A stretch of 64,000 bases of DNA, from assembly GCA_003342895.1 (NCBI GenBank), contig PTFA01000050.1, positions 950,820 to 1,014,819 of the forward strand, written 5' to 3'. Of this stretch, positions 1 through 10,260 are shown one piece after another (position 1 is the first letter of the stretch; each line of letters starts with the position of its first letter). The position numbers were made by a program, and so were the translations under genes. Under the pieces are notes generated by a model. It saw only the letters and a program-made list of their open reading frames with translations. It made no database searches and was not told where the DNA came from. Source of the stretch: Casuarius casuarius (taxonomy: Eukaryota; Chordata; Aves; Casuariiformes; Casuariidae).

Positions 1-3000
1 AGCCCCCCCTATTAATTAACACTAGATTTACTATCTAAAAGGAGGTGTTTAAAATTCTGCAAGATGAGACATAGTTATCCTCATATAGTCTCTTTCTCAT
101 AATCTTCATCTTCCAAAGGCATTAACNGACCTTATATTTGCAAAGTGGAAATTACTAAGGATAATTAAGATGAGAGATTTATTTGATAGAGGAATTCTCA
201 TGATGTTTGGAAATACTCAGTTTAAATCTAATCTCAGTTCACACTCTTGCTTTTTAGAATGAAATACTCTGTAACAAAGCGAAACTACAGACAGCCAAAC
301 CATGCTTCTAAATTGCACAGAAACGATTCATGTCCCTTAAAAGAGAAGAAAAATGAAACATCCCAACACATTGTGCTTTTGCTAACTGTTAAATGGATAG
401 AGGACAGGACTGAATGAAATGAGAACTGCAGTACTTTGAGATAACAGAAACAACTGAATGGGAGATAAATATGCATATTGTTCCACAAAAAAAGGGTTGC
501 AGATGGCATTAAAAAGTTACCAAAATTTAGCTAAAATATAAAAAAGATGAAACAGATGTGGACAAGAGATGTTCTATTAAAGACATTCTGGGCCAGCATA
601 GGTTCTTATTCATAGACAAAGCATCTCAACAGAAATCCTGGGCTGTTGAAGTTAACAGGAATTTTGTCAATACTTCTACTGGGTCTGTAGTGTCACTCAA
701 AATATTAATTTATGAATAGTCGTAACTGGGCAGGCCGGCAGGCTGAAGTTTCTGTACCTTGGTCATGATGTAGTAGAAGCTAAAAATTACATTATTTGGC
801 TTGAAATTGCTTCCTAGTAGGCAGATATTGGATTTTTCACCTATGAATGTTCATTTTTCTGAGGAAACTAGTCAGCAGTTGTTTAAACATTTTTCAGACC
901 GTTTGCTTATTTAGCTGCAACTGAAGATAGCCAGATCCAGAAGCCTACTGCATTTCCAAGATACTCAGTCATTTGAGTCAGTGTTCTCCTTGCTTTCCTC
1001 TTGCTCATTGTCGCTGAGTTTTGATTCAGTCCTTCATGTATGCAAACATAGCTTCTCTCTCCCCAGCTGTAAGTTCTGAGTAGGTAGGGTTGGCTCTAGT
1101 TTTTATCTGGCGGAAAGGAGGGAAGAGAAGCAATCTTTCTCACAAACCTTCCATTTATCAGGATACTGAGGTGACCAACCTCCCATGTTAGATTGCATGA
1201 CATGGGTGTTAGTAACCCCGATTTGGCTTACCAAGGGGTCGGGTGAGCTCTGAAGGAGACAGGTCTTTCTGGCATGGATTGGAAGCATGGGATATAAGGT
1301 GCTCCTAAGCAGCATGCCATTTATTTAAGCACACTCCTTTCTCTATGGAAGTTTATTAGGTGATGTGTTCAAATCCCACAGTGTTGCGCTATGGTCTGTT
1401 CTTACTCCTTCAGAAGCATGGAGCCAGGCAAGAAGTAGGGCCCAATGCTGTTGCATATGACTGAGATGTGTTTTCTTAATTGAAGAGAGGGAGATGGTGT
1501 AAAATTTTTTAAGCCTTCTATCTGAGCTGTGAGATTTAATTGGTCTGTTATGACACTCCTTCTCTCGTGGAGCTGACATTTTGCATTATTTCTCTAAGTA
1601 CCAGATCTTGCTAATTCTTACTGATGTGTTCTGGACTACAGAGCCCTAAATGACCTTGGTGTGGAGTTGTATTAGTCGAGCCAGGCAGACANAATCTTTG
1701 GTAGCTTTTCATAGCCATTTCCCATTGACTGTGTTAGTTTCCTTTGCATATTCACCCTCAGTCCCCAGTCTTTACTCTTGATATTCAGTTCTTTGATCAG
1801 TCATACACTAAGTTTTTTTAAGTATTCAGCTTTTTTAAATTACCAACCACTTACATACCTGCTTAATATGTCACTTTACCAGGAAAGTAGTAAGATGATG
1901 AAAGGAGGAAAGTGACTTTTGTGTAGAAATATGGCTTCAGGTGTGAGTGAAGAAAAAAAACAGTCCTACTTTATTATGTCTTATCATCTCTGAAATTATG
2001 TAGGAATTTTTCAGTCAACAAATTAATTTGCAGCTGGAAAATCATGGTTATGAATTGGTTTTGGTCTGCCTTTCACTCATCATATCATACCATTACAGCA
2101 AAAGCTGGAGTTCATAATGATATTGTGGAAACTGCTGATCAAAGGTTGTTTACATGGACTGTGTTCACTGATTTGCCAAAGTTGTCTGACACAGATGCAC
2201 TTTAATGACTATTCTCTGCAAAACTGAAAAGATTCTTTAATCTGATTACTCTATAATCTTTAGTTATATTCTGCAGAGTGTGAGATTACATGCATATTTG
2301 TTTGAAAGTATATTTTACATTATTATATTAAAGAAAGATATTGATAAAAATAAATTTTTAAAAGCCTGTGTCCATAAGGATATAGCAATTACGGCTGTAA
2401 GTCTAATTAGCACCTTTTAATCGTCAAAGAATCGCTGTAAAAAATCTTAAGTTAGAAATTTTAATTCATCGGTAGACACAAGTATCCTGAAAATGGTAAT
2501 ATATACAAAACTTGTATGGATTTGTAGTTGTTTAGATTATTCTTACATGCAAGTGTTTACAGTGCAGATCGCTTGTATCATTTTGACACCCGTGTAACAT
2601 ATTTCCAGAAAGTGTGACAAACAAATTGAGCCCTGCTCAACTGCTTGCCCTGTTTGAGCTATCTTATGCTATCAGCAAGTATTCACGTAACTAAAAAAAC
2701 AGTGCAGCTGGTGTCTGAAACTTCTTTCATGGGATTTATTCTGACATTATAAGTCTCTAGTCAGATTCAAACATTCAACTGTTTTTTTTTTTAACCTATT
2801 GATAAAATACTCCTTCTTCTCCTCAAAATGGGGAATTCCTTTCAAGATTATACTATGCAGAATCAAAATTTACCCCGGAAAGAACAGTAATTGTCGCCAT
2901 TCAAATAAGAGCTACTCCATAATCAAAAAAAAGATTTTTAGGATAAAAAAGTACTTGAAGTCATTTTTAGAAGTTTTATAGTTCTGAATTCTGCACAGTA

Positions 3001-6000
3001 GGACTCATAATAACTAAGGCTTCTAGCTTAAAAATGAAGGAATCTGAAAAACATGCCCACCTAAATGTTTAATGTAGTTTTTTCCACAATGTGAGACAGA
3101 TTGAAGAAAGAATCATTGCAAGGCTATGAGGTGATCTTTAATTAGTCACTGATAGCTTCTGCTATTTGGAGACCATTAATACAGCCTACCTATCATGTTG
3201 TTAAATATATTGACAGCCATGCAAATATAAATGTCTGAACATTATATACATAGGTATTCTTTGATATGAAGTGAATTTACGAAAATGGAAGGCTTCTTAT
3301 GGGGAATAAATATATTTAATATTTCTGACCCTCTGTTATTATAGTGAGTTTGCAGTTGAAGTTTTATACTGTTGTTGCTGACAGAGCAGAGACCAACAGT
3401 AGATCCTGCAATTCTACCCTCAGAACTAAATAAGAAATTTTGATGATGCAGATAGTGCTGGTTCATCTCATCCTTTCCACAGGGAAAGTTATTACTTTCA
3501 AAAGCACTTTTATGTTGGTGCATCTATAACTACATCTATTCTAGCATTTTCATTGTAAAAAATGTTAGGAAAAATACAAAAAAAANCCCAAAACACCCAA
3601 CACATTAAAAAAACAAAACCAAACCAAACCCTAAGGCACCTTTCTCACTCTACCCTAAATGCAAAACTTTCTGACTTATGCTTGGCTTTAAGAAAGTATC
3701 AGTTGCTAGTCTCTTTGACAGAAACATTTTCTTAGCACATTTCATGCATAATGGAAGTGTTTCCATTATGCCACTCTTACCAAAGTCTGCTTTGCAGTTC
3801 CTTTGTACATCTGGCCAGCCAAGCTGCCTAATGCCTAAAATTGACAACTGCAGAAGTCGTAAGTCGTCTTCGTCCTAAGTTCAGACTCCATACCTTCTTC
3901 CCNGCAATACTTGTGAGGCAACACAGGACAGGTAATAGCAGTTTTCTTTCTTGTTGTTTTGGCTTGGAAGAGAGTGGGCAATGCATTATTAGATGATACA
4001 GTGGAGTTAGAGATGCCTCTGAACTCTGAATGGATCCCAGCACTGATGCATCTTAGAGGCTCTAAACAGAAGAGATTAATCACCTAAAGAAATATCAAAT
4101 TGTTAGGGGTAATCTAGAAAGAGGGTTTGTGTCTGATTTGTTGCTCGTTTCCAATTTTGTTCCTAAAAGACGGTATTTTGTAATTAATCTTTACTAATTT
4201 TGATCTTTTCTTTGTTATACTTTGTTACCAGGCTCATTGGGTGCTCATAAAAGGGTGAACCTGGGTGAAACTGAAGAAAATGGTACTTGTTTTCAAATTC
4301 AAATGGAGCAGTGTGACAAAGCACCTCAAGAAACCCATACCCCAGCACACATAAAGGGAACCGTGGATCTGGACAGCATTTTCTGTCAAGCTGTGAAGGC
4401 CTGTATGGGATCTATCACTGCAGGTAGTAAGTTTTGGGAAGGCAGTCCTAAATCAAATACCTTTCTGCATACAGCAAGAAGGGCCAGAGACATTCAACAG
4501 CTCTAGCTTAACCAAAAATATTGAATCCAAACAGATTACCCAGATTATTGTTTNTGCTATTGTCCGTCAGGATGATGAGAGAACTGTGATGTGATGTGTC
4601 CTGCTTGCAGACAACCTCTGCTGTTGTGCCCCTCTCAAATAACCTCCTATCCATTGACTTGTTTGTAGATGCATTTAAAAGGAAGGTACCTGTTTTTTAA
4701 TATTCTTGTATGTTTATCATCATATTTTAGGAATCTGTTAGTTTCTCTCTCTNGGTTTAAAAAGGATGCGTTCTGTTATTGACAATTCCACATTAACCAT
4801 TCAGTAGATTATACAAATAGAGACCAGTATGGAGAAAGTTAAAATAACCTCAGAATCAGACAGTATAGTATTTCACAAAGAAAAAAAAATCTAAACTGAT
4901 TACATGGCCACTTTTATTTCTGATTAGCTTGTTCTATAAAGTGTTGTTGTATGTTCTTGTAGCATACAGATCAAAAGGAATTACATTTGAAAGTCCAAAC
5001 AAGATGTTCAGGGGTTCAAGCTTTTAACTATGTTTGTAATTGTGTGTGTTAGTGTTGAAAAAGAGAAAATACCATCTTTCACCTTTGCATTTTTAGAGGA
5101 AAAAAGTCACACTAATATTACTAGTTATCAACTAAGTGTATGTTTTGTGTAATTATATAGATTGGTTTTCAAAATTCTCTTGTCAGTCTCCATGGAGAAC
5201 TACTGTGGATTTCAGTGGGAGACCAGCTTACATATTTATCTGCAGCTAGCAGCACTAGCCCTGATCATTTTTTCTTGTCATACAGCGTATATCTTGTTTC
5301 AGTCAAAGTATTTTGTCATTTATCTGTCTATGGATTACAATATGCGAATAGAGCAGCTGCAGAACACCACCTAGTGGTGCCAAGTATTCCCTTAAACTAA
5401 TTGAATACATATTTTAACTTCCCTCTTATCTCTTTAGTTCAGATTATTTCTAAGAACTTCTGTCACCACCAAGTGAAATTCCGGCCCAGATTAAGTCAGT
5501 CAGAACTATCCAGAATCTCTGAATGCTGAACAATTAAACATAATATTGAATATTCCTTAAATGACATGGCCATCACAATGTCCCTTACTTCACAGAGATG
5601 TAGGTGCTTGGCAATTTATCTTTTGGGTTATGAATATATGGGTGTGGAGTATGAATATATGTATTGCAGAAAGTCTTTGCCAACACATTTTTTCAATGCT
5701 ATCTTAAAGACATTGTTTTAAATGAAATTCCTTATTGTATTTAGCTTTCTGGGTAAAACAGATATGCAAGTATGCTTAGAAACCGGGATTTTAATATGAA
5801 GATACAGCTATTTGGCTCCCTATTTTACAGCTTCTCTCTTCAAAATCTCCTGGAAGAATTAAAATCAAAACTGATGTACTTCAAATGATAGCCCATCTCT
5901 TTAAATACGATGATGCCATTTTGAAAGGCATTCTTGGTGTGCATATGACAATGGACCTCTAATACCCTTTCAAGCTGATTCAACAAACCCTGAAGATTTT

Positions 6001-8880
6001 GCACTTTAGGCTTACAGTATCTTTTATGTATTTCCTTTAATAGGTAGTGAGATGTGGAAATGGTAAAGACAAAAGAGTTAGGCTATTTGTGTGAGGTGAT
6101 TTTTATCCTACCTTTATATACAAAGAAAAAAGTAGCATGATTTGTATTAATCTGTGTTATAATGTTTTCTACAGATACCAAGCCATAGGAAAAGGAATCT
6201 TTAATAAGGTAAGCAATATACAAATATACAAAGGGCATTCTAGACCAGATTATCCTCTTTCATCAGTGAAAATACAAAGATTTTGTTGAGTAAAATTCAT
6301 TCAGATCTGGTGTAACTAAAAGCAGAATCTAGTCCGCTGTGTTATTCTATGAGAATGGTGTTTTTTAGTCCAGCTCATAGGACAACTTCTGTGTTCCTGT
6401 TTGAAGTCATTATATTTAAGTTTAGTTATTCTGATGTTACTGATTTACCAGAGGGTAAATTATGTTTTTATTTAACTTTCTTGATGTGTAAAGCTCACCT
6501 GAGGACATCTATTTGGATGGACTTTGTTCGGGTTTTAGAAGCAAAAGAGGGATTAAATTGTATTACATTGCAATTGTACAACCAGTACTGTTAAGTAAGA
6601 AAGGAAAATAAAGGAAAGGAAAAATCTTTGTGCATGCACCCGAAGATTTAGTATATCATTGTACTGACATCCTTGTTTTTAGATTTCCTGACTTGATGTT
6701 TTACTCAACAAACACATTTGAGATTTAAAATAATTAATTAAATAAATAATAATTTTAAAAATGGAAAAAGCACAACAAAAATAATATTCCTGTAATATTT
6801 GATTATGCCAGGAGTAGAATGGCCATACACAGGACAAGTTGGTACTTCAAATTCAGAGACCAAAACCAGAGCTCGCTGACATTTTAGGAAAACACATAGC
6901 ATCCTCTTTGCTGCTCACCTGAGCAGAGAGACTCTGGCCTTGCACTCAGATTGCCGACAATTACTGTTCCTGGATTCACACCAATAATGGTGATGTGGGC
7001 CTGTATGTTGATTACAAGTGGTTCCTAATAATCAGATAAAAAAAGTGTTTTCCTTATCAGTGGTTCAGAATAAACATCTACGAAAATGTATTGGCCAAGA
7101 ATTCTTTTTCTTTCTTGTCAATCTGTTTCTGTTGTCAATCTGTTTCTGTAGTTGGCAAAACCAAGTAAATGTGGAGTATAGTGGGGATTGGAGTATTAAT
7201 AATGATGTGTTCAACACCTGATGAAGTATTCCTGTAGTAATACTTGGCGTCAAAGTTAACATATTAAAATTCTTCACGTTATCATTGTGATACAATTTTG
7301 TGACATGTACAACGAAATAAACAGCACTACAACTTTATTCAAGCCACAAAAGTGCACTGTAAGATCTGTAACATCTGCATAACATGTAAATGAACATTTA
7401 ATGCAGAATGTTTTTCTGATCATCTGTGCAGATTCCATAGCAAGATCAGGACCTAACACAAGCAAGGCACTCTGAGGTCTGAAAAGCCCACTGATGAAGA
7501 TAACCATGTGAAAAAGATTTCTGGAAATATAATCTTCAAAGAGAGATGGCAGGAAAAGATTGGAGCTGTTAGCAGAAAAAAAAGAAAGAAGAGACATAGC
7601 AGAAAAGAGGTAAGAAAGCAGGAAAACAGGTAAAAGGAGACAGGTACTGGACAACCAATAAAAGGTTCTAGACTAAAAGCAGCAGAAAAAAAGACTGCAT
7701 GTAGGAGGGAAGATAGCTGAATTTTGGATATGAACCTTAACGGAAGTTATGTTGCACAGTATTTCAGAGGTGTGGGCAAAGAGCTTTCATTTGGGACACT
7801 GAAGAACAGGAAATTGGGAAAGGCTTTCACAAACTGAGAGAGTTTGGCTAGAATAATACAGTTGTTAACTGACTGAAGATTTTAAAGTGTCATTTTGGGG
7901 AGGAAAGGCATATAGGAGAATGTTACAATAATTAAGACAAGTGATAACCCTAAGATGATATTTTTCTTCATAGGCTAGGAATGGAAAAAAGCTGTATTCA
8001 TTGATTTGTAATTTTCCTTGTAATTTTTATACTGGAGATAGCATGGATCTTCTTGTCATCTTCCAAACCTTGACAAATGGCTTTAGTTTTGGAATAGCAC
8101 TCCTGTAATTGTTCTAGTGAGCTCAGAGAAAGTCTAATTACAAACAAAAGATTCTCCTGAGTTTTATTCTTATTTTGAACACTCTGTTCAGCAGCTTTTT
8201 AGAGCTAAACTCTTTGTATATGTATGTTTGTGTGTATGTAGGATTAACTGCAAGTTAATGCTGTGTGTGTACATCTATGGCTGCTCAATGATAGTATTGG
8301 AAGTGCACCTGTTCTTTGCTTAAATCAGGAAAAAAGTACATTAAAAATGTGTTTTGTAAAGTATCAATTGCTAAGGTGTTTTTAAGAACATGCAGCTCTA
8401 AACAAAAGTGGCAAAAATCCATGACTTGTGAAGTCATCACTAGCAAGCTTGGGATGGAAGTTTTTGGATTGTACATGCATTGTTAATTATAAAATTATCT
8501 GAGAGGTTCGGAACTGATTACGAGGGAGACACAGGCTTTGCAGCTTCTCAGCAGTGTTTTCCCCTCACAGCTTTCTTCACAAGCTGTCACCTGCCGTCTA
8601 GTAATTCTGTATTGAAATGATTCTGGTAAAGTGTTAAAATGATTTGTGTTTATTTTCCCTTCCTCCTTGTGCTTGGATGATCTGTATATGTATTTTATTC
8701 AAATTGAACTTTAATTTACCATGGATATAGACTTATATAGATGCACAGCTAATTCTGTTTCCTGAAAGAACATCTTCAATGGACTGTTACGGATTGTATC
8801 AACAGCAGTTTTCTGCCTTTTTTTCAAACCCGTTTCCGATTACGCGAAGTCTCGCTGCTGCTTTTACTTCAGCCACTATC
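1..8880. other. AT-rich flank upstream of AKTIP, no recognised gene
   Basis: This stretch is AT-rich with stop codons in all frames apart from short open stretches. No known protein was recognised. In human the next gene beyond AKTIP is RPGRIP1L, but I see none of the conserved C-terminal C2/RID sequence of that protein here. A few segments have exon-like borders (4232-4423, 5831 onward, 6175-6208) and are described as findings. The rest holds simple AT-rich sequence and a short 17-bp tandem repeat near 7116. Confidence 0.6.
7116..7149. repeat. 17-bp perfect tandem repeat, 2 copies
   Basis: The unit tgtcaatctgtttctgt occurs twice back to back with no mismatch. It lies in non-coding flank and probably reflects a recent slippage duplication. 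Confidence 0.9.
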
Positions 8881-9182
8881 GGATCTTTGTGCCGCGGCCC
8901 CGCCATGCCGAGCGCCAGGCGNCGCCTCTGCGGCTAGCGCCCCCCTCTCCTTCCCCTGTGCGCGGCGCGCTGCGCTCACAGCCACCTCCGCCCTCCCGGC
9001 TCCGCACCCGCCGCCCCTCCGCTCCTCTCAGGCGCAGCGGCCACCTGCGCCCGCCATTTCCTGCTGCGCAACGCGAGCTGCCTGTGCGACGCTGCCCTGC
9101 CCTGCGAGCCTGTCAGCTGCCGCCCTGCGCCCGCCGCCCTCTCCGCAGGCAGCGCCTCGCGGCGGGAGGAGGCTGCGGCCCG

Positions 9183-9547
9183 CCAATCGCCGCCGCTCGC
9201 CGCGCCCGCCCCGGCTGCTCTGCCAATCGGAAGCCGCGAGCAGGTTGCTCGAGTGGCGGCTCCGCCAGCCAATCGGCGATGTCCCCTCGGCACGCTCCCT
9301 CCTCAGCGCTCACGGCGTGACAGGTGCGTCAACGCACCCTATTGGCCCGCCTCCCCCGAGACGGGCAGGCCCTCTAACCAATCGTCACCACCGAAACAGA
9401 ACCCTCTGCGGCCGCGAGCCTCACACCGCCAGAGGAGGGGGGCTGGCCTTATTACATCACAGAAATGACGGCCGCTGTGATTGGCGGGCCCTGTCCGCGC
9501 TGCGGCGCACCACAAGAGGCTTCCCGGAAGAGCCGGCCGGCGATTGG
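9183..9547. promoter_or_regulatory. Array of seven CCAAT (NF-Y-type) boxes
   Basis: CCAAT occurs at 9183-9187, 9223-9227, 9269-9273 and 9378-9382. The inverse ATTGG occurs at 9341-9345, 9480-9484 and 9543-9547. Most are followed by CG or GC, as in NF-Y sites. Seven in 365 bp just upstream of a TATA-like element is dense compared with the one to three usual in a housekeeping promoter. That NF-Y binds CCAAT is established; occupancy here is inference. Confidence 0.75.
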
Positions 9548-9593
9548 CTGGGTGGGCGGCCAGGCCCGGATGTGCGCCGCCGAAGGGGTGGGA

Positions 9594-9600
9594 TTTAAAT
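9594..9600 (+). promoter_or_regulatory. AKTIP: TATA-like element
   Basis: TTTAAAT lies in otherwise GC-rich DNA about 47 bp downstream of the last inverse CCAAT box and 27 bp before the assembly gap. This would fit transcription starting around 9620-9630, at the gap edge. The element is weak and CpG-island promoters often lack TATA boxes, so it is only suggestive. Confidence 0.4.
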
Positions 9601-9626
9601 GGGGCTGCGGCGGGGGGAGAGGAGGG

Positions 9627-9816
9627 NNNNNNNNNNNNNNNNNNNNNNNNNNNNNNNNNNNNNNNNNNNNNNNNNNNNNNNNNNNNNNNNNNNNNNNNNN
9701 NNNNNNNNNNNNNNNNNNNNNNNNNNNNNNNNNNNNNNNNNNNNNNNNNNNNNNNNNNNNNNNNNNNNNNNNNNNNNNNNNNNNNNNNNNNNNNNNNNNN
9801 NNNNNNNNNNNNNNNN
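9627..9816. other. Assembly gap (190 N)
   Basis: This is a continuous run of N in the AKTIP CpG island, where short-read assemblies often fail. It probably contains some or all of AKTIP exon 1 and possibly its donor site. Confidence 0.99.
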
Positions 9817-10260
9817 GGGGAGGGCGCTGACAGTTCGCGGAGCGGCGCTCACCTGCCGGGCCGTGAGGGGCCTCCGTGGCGGGACGGGACGGGGCGGGCG
9901 GCCGGCCCCCAGCTGCCGGGCGGCCCGCTGGGCTCTGCCGCGGGCCCGGCCCCAGGCGTATTGCCGCTGTCCTGCCGGGCCCCCGGCGCCTTGACATCGC
10001 TGAGTCGCCTGCCGACGCTGGGCTGGTGGCGTGGCTGGCGTTCCTCCCCCGGCGTGCCCGCCGCAGGGCTGGAGCGGCAGCAGGTGCCTGTGCGAAGGGT
10101 GTCATCCCTCCCTGGGAGAGCAGCTGGCGAACGGGCTCGGCTGGTCAGTCCTGTGTGCTGGCGGGGCTGGCTCGGCGCCTCCGCTGGTCGGCGTGTGAGG
10201 CTGCGGGCTGGTCCTCAGCCTTGAGCCGGGTCAGGAGCAGCCCTGCCGAAGAAAGGAGTC

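Larger units (their letters stand above)
8890..10260 (+). promoter_or_regulatory. AKTIP: CpG island / promoter of AKTIP
   Basis: Base composition changes abruptly from AT-rich to very GC- and CpG-rich, then returns to AT-rich near 10,300. The island contains seven CCAAT boxes in both orientations between 9183 and 9547 and a TATA-like TTTAAAT at 9594-9600. It is cut by a run of N (9627-9816). It lies 3.7 kb upstream of the exon with the AKTIP start codon, so it is the obvious promoter and site of the non-coding first exon. I could not fix the exon 1 donor: it may be in the gap, or be one of the weak GT sites just after it. Open reading frames across the island are GC-rich artefacts. Confidence 0.85.

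Noticed and set aside
5162..5400. Overlapping 60-70-codon frames on the plus strand
   Set aside because: Two frames are open at once over the same DNA, as chance would give, and no donor or recognised protein supports them.
6340..6352. Single attctatga octamer, resembling the CR1 retroelement tail
   Set aside because: Only one unit is present (also once near 53865) without the repeated tail or a CR1 body.
7466..7610. Lys-rich open segment ending at a gtaaga donor on the plus strand
   Set aside because: There is no convincing acceptor, and the purine-rich composition explains the open frame.
7274..7654. 126-codon minus-strand frame, Leu/Phe/Ser-rich
   Set aside because: It mirrors a purine-rich plus-strand tract and has no domain, splice context or similarity I recognise; the opposite frame is Lys-rich low complexity.
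9452..10224. Long open frames on both strands (up to about 250 codons) around the AKTIP CpG island
   Set aside because: They run through N and low-stop GC-rich sequence, have no recognisable domain, and Arg/Pro/Gly/Ala composition typical of translated CpG islands.
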